59,637 nucleotides of DNA from JAFDVL01 sp043719385. Its GTDB lineage: Bacteria > Acidobacteriota > Blastocatellia > RBC074. Shown here piece after piece: positions 17,801-26,226 of the stretch. A model generated the notes under the pieces. That model saw only the letters and a program-made list of their open reading frames with translations, was not told where the DNA came from and did not search any database. Numbering within the stretch: position 1 is the first letter of the stretch; every line of letters begins with the position of its first letter. The translations under genes and the position numbers were made by a program. The stretch covers positions 1 to 59,637 of the forward strand of contig JAYSTY010000474.1 in NCBI GenBank assembly GCA_043719385.1, in the 5' to 3' direction.

Positions 17801-20783
17801 TTACACCAATAATGCAGGGAATTTATATTACTCCGATGATGGTGGTGTGAATTGGACGCAGCTTTCAATTCCAACCATAGGGACTTTCTGGTCTGCCAAT
17901 ACCGGAGTCCGCACTATGACGGTTATTGATAATATTGCCTACGGTATTATCGTCCGCTCGGGCGTTGTCACAATTTATTCCTCGCTTGAGGGCGTTACCT
18001 GGAAGCCCTTACCAACAAAACCAAATTTTGGACTCAATCAACCTGCCTACGCGTTATCAAATGGAAGTGCTCTTTTCTCATCCGATAGTAGTACGCAGAA
18101 TGCCTACACAGCCGATGCGGGAGCAAATTGGAAATCGTTAGGATCGCTTCCATATAACTTTACTGATTTGTCAGGCGATGGAGCTTTCACCTTTATTACT
18201 GGTAATGGCGCGGTGCAGTTCTCGCCAAATTTTGGTAGCTCGTGGACGGCAATGAATGCAGGCGTTCAGTTTTCTGGCGCACGCATCGTGGTTCACAATA
18301 ACGGCACTGTTTTTAGTGCAGTTGGCAACACTGTCTACTTCTCACCTGTACCAGTGCCGACGAATCGTCCGCCTGTTTTGACCGTTCCCGCAGCGCAAAG
18401 TACAAATCTTGGACAGCCTGTAAGTTTTACCGTTTCGGCTTCAGACCCGGATGCCGGACAAACAGTCACGGTGACGGCTTCAACTTTATCAGGCGCGACA
18501 TTTGATGCGGCTTCGGGGCAATTTACCTGGACGCCGCCTAAACGCGGAATTTTTCTGGTCAGCTTTGAAGCCGTAGATAATGGGACACCAATTCGTCGCG
18601 TCATCAAAAATGTAACGATCAATGTTTCAGGCAATACTCCGGCGGGTTATTGGTCAGTCACCAATCAAGGCTTACCGCAAAATGGTGGAAATACTAACAT
18701 CAACAATTTGGCTGGAATTAATGGAACTGTCGTCGGATCGGGAGGATTTTTATTCTCAACTTCTGATGGCGGTGATTCCTGGAGACAGGAAACCACTTCG
18801 GGGCTTATTGTTGGGCCAAGCTCAGCGAATACGACGCCTGCCTTTGCGGTTGATGGCCAAAAAATTGTCTTCGAAGGAGTTGGCATTTCGCAATTTCAGA
18901 CCGGACTAACCTATGTCAGGACTGGCAGTAGTTGGAGTACATACACCAATGGTCAATTTGCTTCGAATGTTGCCGCCACGCAGGTCAGGAATTTGATTGT
19001 CAACGGTAGCAGCTTTACAGCAATTTTCGGGAGCGTTGATAACACAGGAGGCGCAATCAATTTTTCTTCGGATAATGGGCTGAACTGGAATGTAATTTCT
19101 TCCGGCATCCCGAACGCGCCGGCATACCGTGCGATAGAAAAAATTGGCGATAATCTCTTCGCCGCGACGAGTGCTGGCATTTATCGAACTTCAGATAATG
19201 GACGCAACTGGACTGTAGTTAATACTGGCTTACCAGCTTCACCGAATGTGAACTTGTTGGCGAAAAATGGAGCGACGCTCTTCGCTACAATTGGCAGCGT
19301 TTTATATCGCTCTACCGACCTCGGAGCGAACTGGTCTGTCGCAAATAATACCTTGCCCGGACTTGCAACCATCAAAGCATTGCTTGTCACAAACGATCAA
19401 TTGTTTGTTGGTACAACCGGATTCACCTATTTCTCAACGGATAACGGAACGACTTTGACGGTGATGAATGCAGGGAACGCGCCAGGCGATATTCGTGCCT
19501 TAGCTTCTGACGGTACAAATTTATTTGCGCTCACCTCAGCCGGAAATGTTTATGTGACGCCGTTGCCTGTGCCGCCAAATAATCAGCCGCCGACAATTAC
19601 TGTTCCTGCGAATAGTACTGTGAACACAGGTCAAGCTGTGAATTTCAATGTTACCGGAGCTGATCCTGACGCGGGACAAACCGTGACAATTTCGGCTTCG
19701 GGCTTACCCGCAGGAGCTACATTCAATTCTGGCGCGTTCTCGTGGACACCAGCCACAGCAGGAACGTATCTAGTGAGTTTTACCGCCGCTGATAACGGAT
19801 CGCCTGTAAAAACCGCAACGAAAACAGTCACGATTACAGTGAATGGCGCATCGCCACAAGCGAACTGGGTCAACATTTCCAGTCGTATTCCGATTCCTAA
19901 TCCCGGCATTGGGGTAGCATTCGAGAATCTTCAGCATTTTGCCGTAGCTACACTTGGAACAAATTTATTTGTTGCACGGGCGGACGGTGTATATCGCTCA
20001 GGGGACGAAGGAGTGACCTGGGCGAAAATTGGGCAGACGCTCAGAGGTGCAAATGGTACAGATGTCGTGCAGAGCTTGTCTGTCGTCGGAACGAATATCT
20101 ATGCAGGCGTTTATCCAAATCATCTTTTTGTGAGCACTGACAACGGCAACACATGGACAGAGAAAAGTCAGGGCTTGCCAAGTGCCGCTTCATCACTAGC
20201 GTCTCCAACGCGTGTCATTGATGCGAATGGAACACTTTTTGTGGTGGATGGAGCGGCTACAAATGGAGTCTTAGTTGGAGCCTTGTATTTTTCCATCACC
20301 GGTGGCGCAACCTGGACACGCGCTGCCGCACCTGTGGCGAATGCTTCTGACATCGCTTTGGTCGGAACAAATATTTTTGCAACGGTGAATGGCAATGGTG
20401 TCTATCGCTCAACTGATGGCGGCTCCACCTGGACAAAACTAAACATCGCAAGTATCACGTTCGATATCAATGCAGTATTTAGCCTGGTAACAAATGGCGC
20501 TCAGGTAGTTGTGGCTACTCAATATAACGGGGTTTTCGTTAGTTCAAATAATGGCGATACCTGGACGAATATTGACACAACATCCGCACTGTCATTAGGG
20601 GCTAATAGCGCAACACTTTTTGTCGGAAGGTCTGGCTGGCCTGCTTTCACACCGATTACACCTGTGAATATTAAGACCGCTGATGGAGGTGCGCCTCCTG
20701 TTGCAGTCAAAGCATGGGCTTTCAGCAACAATTCGATATTCGCGGTTACAACCAATGGCTTTTACAAATCGCCCTTACCGTAA
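14877..20783 (+). CDS. Giant secreted multi-beta-propeller protein with cadherin-like/Ig modules
   Basis: 1968 residues with a signal peptide (YFTLTFFFALFLTSMTVAQT). Approximate order: 34-290, a domain like the Solibacter uncharacterised C-terminal domain (TIGR03437), including ADLFYVGPTQINYLVP; 290-585, propeller 1; 588-760, two cadherin-like units (PGHGSLTGTAPNLVYTP and PTKGTLSGVAPNLIYTP); 762-858, Ig-like module; propeller 2; Ig module near 1160; propeller 3 from 1255; Ig module near 1567; propeller 4 from 1662. Propeller strands carry Asp-box/BNR motifs of the form SxDxGxxW. The modules suggest surface adhesion or glycan binding; no catalytic triad is visible and no anchor or sorting tail was recognised. 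A strong terminator follows the stop. Confidence 0.88.
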   Translation: MPSNKNLNLSTYSVYFTLTFFFALFLTSMTVAQTVNPQPIVTVSAADYRPDTVVAADSIVAGFGVNLATGSEKGEDTDPATPGIQLPKKLQGARVLVNGVEADLFYVGPTQINYLVPKQTALGTAIIRVESQNGAFITHGTLQIGQVGPGIFTATQDGTGVPSAYVVRVKPDNSQINETISTYDTGTSRFLAKPIDLGPADEKVILILFLTGIRNAPDPNGDGNANESVRVLVNGNELVPAYSGVQPNFIGLDQINVELPRYLLGNSALDIQIKVNGILSNRSNIELVAPNLTNLGWRARGLAGRTVRNFASLGSYLFAATNEGVYRSSDNGANWVLGGGLPNATQFLSLAVYSNIIYAGSEGGGVWVSYDSGTNWTAFNTGLAGLNLTINGLTFDGVTLYASTSGGVCRYNRTLNIWEALSAGLSGANSFINNFLVDAGNYYIATNGGVCFYNRTSNIWETFNGGLSAGTKILTLASANGVLYAGTFGGGLCRYNRTSNQWEPIITGLPATLTVSSIVIDGRRCFIGARNGGVFVTNDGGATWQSVISGLTAPDLYALWLSGGAIFAGANQGGVFGAPLSSGNFSAWSQSVALNKNTSRGIILGGVDFLLNSLSYTVLTQPGHGSLTGTAPNLVYTPTTNYFGSDSFTFKINNGLADSPVATIYITIYSGGNSAPLANSQSVSTNQGISKAIVLSASDADGDPLSYAIVSAPTKGTLSGVAPNLIYTPNAGYAGADSFTFKANDGKADSNIATVLITVVQPNRAPVITVPAAQATTVTQAVSFNVSATDPDNGQALTITATGVPSGAVFNSPGGGTATFTWTPGVAGTYTVNFTATDSGSPQLSDSKSVTITVAPSLLAGYWSSSLITGGGTVQDFAFLNSNVIVGTTLGLWRSADNGVTWTAINAGLPAAKNIIKLVVVGNRLVAASGDAKIYFSDDLGANWSIGGTGLTQGGVAYPLGSLVVFGSRLLALINYTNNAGNLYYSDDGGVNWTQLSIPTIGTFWSANTGVRTMTVIDNIAYGIIVRSGVVTIYSSLEGVTWKPLPTKPNFGLNQPAYALSNGSALFSSDSSTQNAYTADAGANWKSLGSLPYNFTDLSGDGAFTFITGNGAVQFSPNFGSSWTAMNAGVQFSGARIVVHNNGTVFSAVGNTVYFSPVPVPTNRPPVLTVPAAQSTNLGQPVSFTVSASDPDAGQTVTVTASTLSGATFDAASGQFTWTPPKRGIFLVSFEAVDNGTPIRRVIKNVTINVSGNTPAGYWSVTNQGLPQNGGNTNINNLAGINGTVVGSGGFLFSTSDGGDSWRQETTSGLIVGPSSANTTPAFAVDGQKIVFEGVGISQFQTGLTYVRTGSSWSTYTNGQFASNVAATQVRNLIVNGSSFTAIFGSVDNTGGAINFSSDNGLNWNVISSGIPNAPAYRAIEKIGDNLFAATSAGIYRTSDNGRNWTVVNTGLPASPNVNLLAKNGATLFATIGSVLYRSTDLGANWSVANNTLPGLATIKALLVTNDQLFVGTTGFTYFSTDNGTTLTVMNAGNAPGDIRALASDGTNLFALTSAGNVYVTPLPVPPNNQPPTITVPANSTVNTGQAVNFNVTGADPDAGQTVTISASGLPAGATFNSGAFSWTPATAGTYLVSFTAADNGSPVKTATKTVTITVNGASPQANWVNISSRIPIPNPGIGVAFENLQHFAVATLGTNLFVARADGVYRSGDEGVTWAKIGQTLRGANGTDVVQSLSVVGTNIYAGVYPNHLFVSTDNGNTWTEKSQGLPSAASSLASPTRVIDANGTLFVVDGAATNGVLVGALYFSITGGATWTRAAAPVANASDIALVGTNIFATVNGNGVYRSTDGGSTWTKLNIASITFDINAVFSLVTNGAQVVVATQYNGVFVSSNNGDTWTNIDTTSALSLGANSATLFVGRSGWPAFTPITPVNIKTADGGAPPVAVKAWAFSNNSIFAVTTNGFYKSPLP

Positions 20784-20819
20784 ATTTGAAACTGAACAGA
20801 GCACATGAAAATTTAAACC

Positions 20820-20851
20820 AGGGCAAGCCTTCATCGGGCTTGCCCTTTTTT
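20820..20851 (+). terminator. Rho-independent terminator after the giant secreted protein
   Basis: GGGCAAGCC (20821-20829) pairs with 20837-20845 around a seven-base loop and is followed by six T residues. It lies 37 bases after the stop codon. Confidence 0.92.
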
Positions 20852-20902
20852 AGTGTGGGGCAGGTTTTATTTCCCTGGAACTTGTCCCCTTTTTTTCGCT
20901 TT

Positions 20903-21090
20903 CCTGCGTATTGAGGCAGGACAATCCTAAACTTTAGAAGAAATGTTGCCTCACATTGCAGGACTGTTTGGTCATTGGTCAGGGACAACGTTGGTTGGGC
21001 TGGTTTGCCAGGAGTTTCAGGGGGAAGCACAGGCAGGCTTAGTCGCGCAATTGACGAAATTCGTTTGCTGACCAATGACCAGGCAGTCTT
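20903..21090 (+). other. Highly structured non-coding segment with two large inverted repeats
   Basis: CCTGCGTATTGAGGCA (20903-20918) is the near reverse complement of 20947-20962, and AGGACTGTTTGGTCATTGGT (20960-20979, extending to 20981) is the near reverse complement of 21069-21090 (19 of 22). The two structures follow one another between a terminator and a tiny ORF. No coding signs are seen. It could be a structured leader, a small RNA or the remains of a mobile element; nothing in it matches a riboswitch I know. Confidence 0.45.
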
Positions 21091-21123
21091 CAATCAAACT
21101 ACCGAAAAAGATAAGGAAATAGT

Positions 21124-21198
21124 ATGAAACTCTTTGCCAAAAATTTGCTCTCACTGCTGGTCGAAGTCCTGGGGATGCTTTCACCAATTTCTGGATAA
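21124..21198 (+). CDS. Possible 24-residue hydrophobic small protein
   Basis: ATG at 21124 has AAGGAA with a five-base spacer. The 24 codons encode an amphipathic to hydrophobic peptide beginning MKLFAKNLLSLLVEVLG and ending PISG. It is preceded by a structured segment and followed 34 bases after its stop by a hairpin with a T-rich tail. The arrangement resembles an independent small-protein or type I toxin unit, but a chance ORF of this length is common. Conservation would decide. Confidence 0.35.
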   Translation: MKLFAKNLLSLLVEVLGMLSPISG

Positions 21199-21232
21199 AG
21201 CGATGGACTGGAAAATTCAGGAAGGAGGCCGA

Positions 21233-21280
21233 GAAGGCAAAACGGATACAATGAAATTTCCGTTTTGCCTTCTTCCTTTT
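21233..21280 (+). terminator. Terminator-like hairpin
   Basis: GAAGGCAAAACGG (21233-21245) pairs perfectly with 21260-21272 around a 14-base loop. On the plus strand it is followed by TTCCTTTT. It ends 9 bases before the 3' end of the convergent glycosyltransferase gene. Confidence 0.7.
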
Positions 21281-21288
21281 AAGCTGAG

Positions 21289-22275
21289 CTAATTTCTGAT
21301 CCCGACAGGTTTGCCGGGTAATTCGCTGCGGTAAACTCGCGCGATGCTGTAGGTCGTGCGATGTTCGGGCGCGTAATAAAGTCGCGCAAATAAATCGCCA
21401 ATAAAACCCAGGCCAAGAAACTGCATTCCGCCTAAAAAAGTCACCGCGCTGAACAGCAGCATCGGCCCATTTTGGATAAAGATGTCTTCGTGCCAGAGCA
21501 GCTTTTTGGTTAAGAGCCACAGGGCAATTAAGCCCGCCAGCAAAATCATCAGCCCGCCAATTTTGCCGAAAAAATGTAATGGACGAGCCATATACCGCAA
21601 CAAAAACCTGATCGTCAAAATATCGAACAAGACCCGAAACGTCCGCGAAATTCCGTAATGCGATTTGCCTGTCGCACGTGGCATATCGGTGATTTCAACT
21701 TCAACTATCGAAGCGCCTTCGATATGCGCCAGGGCCGGAATGAAGCGGTGCATTTGTCCATACAGCGGAATGCGCTCCAGAATTTCGCGGCGATACGCTT
21801 TGAAGGTCGTTCCGAAATCGTGCAGTGGCACCTCCGAAGCTTTCGCCATCAGCTTGTTCGCCAGTAATGACGGAAACGTCCGCAAAAATCCATCGCGTCT
21901 GTTTTGCCGCCAGCCGCTCACGATGTCATAACCCTCAGCAATTTTTTCGATGAAGCGCGGGATGTCTTCGGGCATGTGTTGCTGGTCACCATCCATCGCA
22001 ATAATAATTTCGCCTGTCGCCCGATCAAACCCTGCCGACAAACCAGCCGTTTGTCCGAAATTGCGTCGCAAACGGATTCCCACCACACGCGGGTCAAGCG
22101 CGGCAATTTCCCGCATCCTCCCCTGCGTCTGATCAGTGCTGCCGTCATCCACCAAAATTATTTCGTATTCGTCGCCAATGGATTCCATTACTTTGGTCAA
22201 TCGTTTGTACATTGGTCTGACGTTGGCTTCTTCATTATGAAACGGGACAACTATTGAATATCGCGGATAATTCAT
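21289..22275 (-). CDS. Family 2 glycosyltransferase with C-terminal membrane helices (polyprenyl-phosphate sugar transferase type)
   Basis: 328 residues. GT-A domain motifs: YSIVVPFHNEEANV, EIILVDDGSTDQT, AMDGDQQHMPEDIP (metal-binding DxD region), DFGTTFKAYRREIL, and KSHYGISRTFRVLFDILTIRF. Two hydrophobic segments follow (GGLMILLAGLIALWLL and LLFSAVTFLGGMQFLGLGFIGDL). This matches the ArnC/GtrB/DPM1-like group that moves a sugar from a nucleotide donor to undecaprenyl phosphate at the inner membrane. The sugar is not readable. It stands alone on its strand. A UDP-aminosugar dehydrogenase lies about 4 kb away and might belong to the same glycan pathway (inference). Confidence 0.9.
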   Translation of the reverse strand: MNYPRYSIVVPFHNEEANVRPMYKRLTKVMESIGDEYEIILVDDGSTDQTQGRMREIAALDPRVVGIRLRRNFGQTAGLSAGFDRATGEIIIAMDGDQQHMPEDIPRFIEKIAEGYDIVSGWRQNRRDGFLRTFPSLLANKLMAKASEVPLHDFGTTFKAYRREILERIPLYGQMHRFIPALAHIEGASIVEVEITDMPRATGKSHYGISRTFRVLFDILTIRFLLRYMARPLHFFGKIGGLMILLAGLIALWLLTKKLLWHEDIFIQNGPMLLFSAVTFLGGMQFLGLGFIGDLFARLYYAPEHRTTYSIARVYRSELPGKPVGIRN

Positions 22276-22449
22276 GGCGTTACTTCGTCCAATAATTTGT
22301 CAGGGGGAATGTAAATGACCTGATGCCGATGGAGCAGGGGAACTCTTTCAGGTAACTGCACTAATAAATTGCAATTCCAGGCTCGGTGACAGACATTGGT
22401 AATTGCAAATCTTTAATACGGCGCAGGAACACGGCTGGTTGCACCAAAT

Positions 22450-22494
22450 ATTATCGAATAATGTTTGACATCCTGCGAACCTGGTTCATATCAT
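22450..22494 (+). promoter_or_regulatory. Promoter of the Lrp-aminotransferase operon with adjacent palindrome
   Basis: TTGACA at 22465-22470 and TATCAT at 22489-22494 are 18 bases apart, 40 bases before the lrp ATG. The palindrome ATTATcgaATAAT (22450-22462) sits directly upstream of the -35 box and could be an operator for the regulator itself, as Lrp/AsnC proteins often autoregulate. Confidence 0.6.
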
Positions 22495-22534
22495 ACGGCA
22501 GAGAAGTGGTAAATTTATTTTTATAGGTAAAATA

Positions 22535-23038
22535 ATGCCTGACACTATAGATTATAAGTTGTGCGAATTGCTGCAAATGCGGGGGCGTGCCTCTCAGCTT
22601 GAGCTGGCACAGGCGGTTAAGCTCTCGCAACCGGCGGTTGCCGAGCGTCTGCGCAAACTGGAAGAGCAGGGAATTATCAACGGGTATACGGCGGTTGTGA
22701 ATGCGAAAAAGCTGGGCAGGGACATCACGGCCTTCATCGGAGTTTTCACCAACCATCCGCGTTATCACGAAAGCTTTGTCAAAAGCGTGACCGCGATTGA
22801 TGAAGTGCTGGAATGTCATCGTGTCGCCGGCACCGATTCGTATTTGCTCAAAATTAAAACTGCCAATACGAGCAGTCTTGATTTATTAATCGCGCGCATT
22901 CGTTCGATTAACGGTGTCGAGCGCACACAAACGACGATTGCTATTGCGACGCTGAAAGAAAGCACCCACATCACTCCGGCTCAGCCTGAAGCTGAAGAAA
23001 CAAAACTAATTAAGCGAGTTAGAAAGGCGAGGAAGTAA
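22535..23038 (+). CDS. Lrp/AsnC family transcriptional regulator
   Basis: 167 residues: N-terminal winged helix-turn-helix (YKLCELLQMRGRASQLELAQ, then LSQPAVAERLRKLEEQGII) and a C-terminal RAM/AsnC ligand-binding domain (FIGVFTNHPRYHE, VLECHRVAGTDSYLLKIKT). These octameric regulators sense amino acids. A Lys/Arg-rich tail of about 20 residues follows the RAM domain. It overlaps the ribosome-binding site of, and is surely co-transcribed with, the aminotransferase two bases downstream, which it probably controls. Confidence 0.93.
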   Translation: MPDTIDYKLCELLQMRGRASQLELAQAVKLSQPAVAERLRKLEEQGIINGYTAVVNAKKLGRDITAFIGVFTNHPRYHESFVKSVTAIDEVLECHRVAGTDSYLLKIKTANTSSLDLLIARIRSINGVERTQTTIAIATLKESTHITPAQPEAEETKLIKRVRKARK

Positions 23039-23040
23039 TT

Positions 23041-24264
23041 ATGACCGCTAACACTGTTGCACCTGTTCGGCTGCCAAATTTTTCACGACGCATTGAGGGC
23101 GCTGAAGTTTCTGCCGTGCGCGAGATTTTGAAAGTGACGGAAAAGCCGGAAATCATTTCGTTTGCGGGCGGTTTGCCGGCCCCGGAATTTTTTCCCAAAG
23201 CGCAAATGGCACAGGCTTTTCAACAAACGATTTTGGCAGAAGGCGAAAAGGCTTTGCAATATTCGACCACAGAAGGTCACGCACCTTTACGCGAATGGAT
23301 TGCCGCACGCATGCAAGGGAAGGGACTTGCCGCCGTTGCGAACAATATTTTGATTACCAGCGGCTCACAACAGGGACTGGATTTGCTGGCAAAAGTTTTG
23401 GTCAACGCGGGCGACAAAATTATGGTTGAACGCCCGACTTATCTGGCGGCGTTACAAACGTTTTCGTTATTTGAAGCGCGATACATCACCGTTGACAGTG
23501 ATGATAATGGCATGGATGTTGACGATGCCGAACGAAAGTTGCAGGCCAATCCCGACATTAAATTAATTTACCTTATCCCGAATTTTCAAAATCCTTCAGG
23601 AACTACGCTCAGCCTCGAACGGCGGCAGAAGTTGCTGGCATTGGCTGCGCGTTATGGCGTGCGAATTCTTGAGGACGATCCATACGGCGAATTGCGTTAT
23701 CGCGGCGCATCATTGCCGCCGATTAAATCTTTTGACACCGAAGGGCTGGTAACTTACATCAGCACCTTTTCAAAAACGATTACGCCAGGTTTGCGCGTAG
23801 CGTGGCTGGTGGCTGAGCCGAAAATTTATGCGCGGCTCATAATGGCAAAACAGGCCACAGATTTGCACACGAACACGGTTTCGCAATTTGCAGTGTATCG
23901 CTATTTGACGGAAAACGATTCCGATCAGCACGTGACCAGCTTGCGCGGAGTTTACGGCGAACGCTGTGCTGTGATGCTGGCTGCGCTGGAACAATATTTT
24001 CCCGCTGGCGTGCGCTGGACAAAGCCCGAAGGCGGCATGTTTCTGTGGGTCGAAATGCCAAAGCAGCTCAATACTTCCCAATTGTTGACTGACGCGATTA
24101 ACGCCAAAGTCGCGTATGTTCCTGGCGCACCATTCTTTGCGAATGAAAAACCGCAAAATTTCCTGCGCTTGAATTTCTCGAACCAAACACCGGAGCGCAT
24201 TAAACTGGGGATTAAAAAATTGGCGGAAGTATTTGCCCAAAGTGGATTGGGCAATGCCGCTTAA
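23041..24264 (+). CDS. PLP-dependent aminotransferase, class I/II (LysN / 2-aminoadipate transaminase-like)
   Basis: 407 residues, fold type I. The Schiff-base lysine is Lys245 in STFSKTITPGLRVAWL; other motifs are ITSGSQQGLDLLAKVL, YLIPNFQNPSGTTLS and RILEDDPYGELRY. The protein lacks an N-terminal GntR domain, so it is the stand-alone LysN/ARO8-like type, which acts on 2-aminoadipate, branched-chain or aromatic amino acids. The start has AGGAAG overlapping the lrp stop codon, so translation is coupled. Exact substrate not determined. Confidence 0.92.
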   Translation: MTANTVAPVRLPNFSRRIEGAEVSAVREILKVTEKPEIISFAGGLPAPEFFPKAQMAQAFQQTILAEGEKALQYSTTEGHAPLREWIAARMQGKGLAAVANNILITSGSQQGLDLLAKVLVNAGDKIMVERPTYLAALQTFSLFEARYITVDSDDNGMDVDDAERKLQANPDIKLIYLIPNFQNPSGTTLSLERRQKLLALAARYGVRILEDDPYGELRYRGASLPPIKSFDTEGLVTYISTFSKTITPGLRVAWLVAEPKIYARLIMAKQATDLHTNTVSQFAVYRYLTENDSDQHVTSLRGVYGERCAVMLAALEQYFPAGVRWTKPEGGMFLWVEMPKQLNTSQLLTDAINAKVAYVPGAPFFANEKPQNFLRLNFSNQTPERIKLGIKKLAEVFAQSGLGNAA

Positions 24265-24401
24265 GCTTTAGCGGTAAACCTCCAGCTATTTGTGAATTCC
24301 CGGCTTAATATTTTTCTCTCATGGAAATCACTCCCGCGCATGTGTTAAATTTTATCCGGTAAGAACTGGAAATCATTAGCCCTTTGGAGGTTTACATCAA
24401 C

Positions 24402-24731
24402 ATGCCCATTTACGAATATGCCTGCACAAAATGTGGACATCATTTGGAAGTGTTACAAAAATTAAGCGATAAGCCGCTGTCTCGTTGCCCTGAATGCAAA
24501 GGCAAACTGGAAAAACAATTTTCGCAAACCAGCTTTCAACTCAAAGGCACAGGCTGGTACGTGACGGATTACAGCAAGAGCGGTGCCGATAAAAAAGACA
24601 AAAAGTCAGAGCCGAAAACTGACGAAAAAACCGAAAAGACCGAGCAGAAAACTGAAACGAAAACTGAAACCAAAGCTGAGACAAAAACTGAGAAGAAGGC
24701 TGATAAGAAACCTGAACCTGCCGCTGCCTGA
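24402..24731 (+). CDS. FmdB-type zinc ribbon protein with Lys/Thr/Glu-rich tail
   Basis: 109 residues from the ATG giving MPIYEYACTKCGHHLE. Two Cys-x2-Cys pairs (CTKC and CPEC) form the zinc ribbon of the FmdB family, small regulators of uncertain mechanism. GGAGG lies 11 bases upstream; a TTG at 24384 is in frame but would overlap this site. Residues about 65-109 are a low-complexity tail of repeated K-T-E units, highly charged and probably disordered. The related family members usually end after a shorter Ser/Gly/Lys-rich tail. Confidence 0.85.
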   Translation: MPIYEYACTKCGHHLEVLQKLSDKPLSRCPECKGKLEKQFSQTSFQLKGTGWYVTDYSKSGADKKDKKSEPKTDEKTEKTEQKTETKTETKAETKTEKKADKKPEPAAA

Positions 24732-24784
24732 ATGTCTGGTTTCGCACAGGCAGACACGGCGATTCATAATTAGAGGTAGTAGTT

Positions 24785-25780
24785 ATGCAATCACTGATCA
24801 CGCTCAACGAGCAACCGTTTCCGATGCTGCGAATTCATTTTCGCGCCTCGGTGGTTTTATGTTTTTTGCTGGCAGGCCTGAGTCAAATGATTCTGGCACA
24901 GGCGGGTCGTAATCTCACTACCTCGCGCCGTACGACGACGGTTCCACTGATCGTCAGATTTACTGAAGATACAACCAAGCCGCGCCCCTTACTTGCCGGA
25001 CACAAAGCGCAGGCAGAAAATGAGAAAGTGCTGACCAGAGATAAGATTGAGCTTTTTGATGGCGGTGTGCCACAAAAAATTGAATCGCTCGCGCCTGATC
25101 CGAGTCCGGCCCGCATCGTGATCCTGATGGACAATTCGGCGACGTTACCGACGGATGTCAAAAAGCTTGCGGCTGTGCCTGCGGCCTTCGCGCCGGAAAT
25201 TTATGAAGGTGACAAAGTGATGGTAATTGGTTATGACCTGAAACCTGAAATCATCACGGAATTCACGGATAAACCCGAAGAATTGCAAAATACTTTGGCG
25301 CTGTTGCGCAAGTCTGACACCCCGCGTTTATTCGACGCGTTGGATGTGGCGATGGAAGATGTGTTGCGTCCGGCGGTGGGCTATTCCAAGCGCGTGATCG
25401 TGGTCGTGACGGATGGTTTAGACCGCGCCAGTAAAGTCAAATTCGAGAAAATACTCAGCACGCTACAAGACGAAAATATTACAGTTTATGCAATTCAGGT
25501 CAAAGACCGGACACGCGGTGCACTGCGTAAAGACGCGCCCAAACCAGTTGATTGTCTGGAGCAGTTAACGAGTGGCACCGGCGGGAAAATCTTCTCAATT
25601 GACGGCGACATTCGGGAAGCAGTCAAAGAAATTTGTGATGAACAACGTAACGAGCGATATTCGCTGACTTACTATCCCGAGGGCGTCAACGTTATCAACA
25701 AACGGTATTTATTACTCTCTTCTTTCGATCACAGCGTCGTCACACGCCTCAAGGGATTTCATCCGCCGCACCAATACTAA
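24785..25780 (+). CDS. Secreted VWA-domain protein (acidobacterial VWFA-related family)
   Basis: 331 residues. A hydrophobic segment (SVVLCFLLAGLSQMILAQ) at 22-39 acts as signal peptide; its ATG could be the internal one at 24824. The VWA domain begins ARIVILMDNSATLPTD, a MIDAS-like Asp-x-Ser-x-Thr in place of Asp-x-Ser-x-Ser, and continues RVIVVVTDGLDRASK. The C-terminal part (RNERYSLTYYPEG) is the usual end of the TIGR03436-type family. The family is expanded in Acidobacteria; role unknown, probably protein binding at the cell surface or periplasm. Confidence 0.85.
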   Translation: MQSLITLNEQPFPMLRIHFRASVVLCFLLAGLSQMILAQAGRNLTTSRRTTTVPLIVRFTEDTTKPRPLLAGHKAQAENEKVLTRDKIELFDGGVPQKIESLAPDPSPARIVILMDNSATLPTDVKKLAAVPAAFAPEIYEGDKVMVIGYDLKPEIITEFTDKPEELQNTLALLRKSDTPRLFDALDVAMEDVLRPAVGYSKRVIVVVTDGLDRASKVKFEKILSTLQDENITVYAIQVKDRTRGALRKDAPKPVDCLEQLTSGTGGKIFSIDGDIREAVKEICDEQRNERYSLTYYPEGVNVINKRYLLLSSFDHSVVTRLKGFHPPHQY

Positions 25781-25839
25781 AATGTCTGTGGTCAGTACCG
25801 TCTGCAGTAGCGGGCGGGTCAGGCGGTGGAAACTGACTT

Positions 25840-26226
25840 ATGGAAAATGAACAACCAGCTTGCGGCGATCCGGCGATCCGGGTGACGATGATGCCGAAAG
25901 ATACCAATTACTCCGGCACGATTTTTGGCGGAGTAATTTTGAGTTATCTTGATTTGGCTGGTGCGGTTGAAGCCCGTAAACATGGCAATAAATTATTTGT
26001 GACAGTGGCAATGCGCGGCGTCGAATTTATTGCCCCGGTTTTTGTCGGTGATCTGGTGAGTTTTTATACGCGCACGCAAAAGCTGGGACGCACCTCCATC
26101 ACAGTTGATATTGTGGTCGAAGCCATTCGTCAGGGAGGCAGCGGCGAAAAAGTGCGCGTGATGGAAGCCGACGTTGTGTATGTTGCCGTGGATGAGAATC
26201 GCCGCCCTGTTCCCATTAAAGATTAA
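25840..26226 (+). CDS. Hotdog-fold acyl-CoA thioesterase, YciA-like
   Basis: 128 residues: single hotdog domain with DTNYSGTIFGGVILSYLDLAGAV (the N-x-x-G-x-x-F-G-G motif with the catalytic Asp), VEFIAPVFVGDLVSFYTR and the closing strand VMEADVVYVAVDENRRPVPI. Such enzymes hydrolyse medium to long acyl-CoA in the cytoplasm. No functional link to neighbours is obvious; it stands between a VWA gene and the sugar dehydrogenase. Confidence 0.9.
   Translation: MENEQPACGDPAIRVTMMPKDTNYSGTIFGGVILSYLDLAGAVEARKHGNKLFVTVAMRGVEFIAPVFVGDLVSFYTRTQKLGRTSITVDIVVEAIRQGGSGEKVRVMEADVVYVAVDENRRPVPIKD

Noticed and set aside
24583..24807. Tandem K-T-E coding repeat in the FmdB-like gene as a possible repeat array
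   Set aside because: Units are short, irregular and in frame; this is low-complexity protein sequence, not a CRISPR or minisatellite array.
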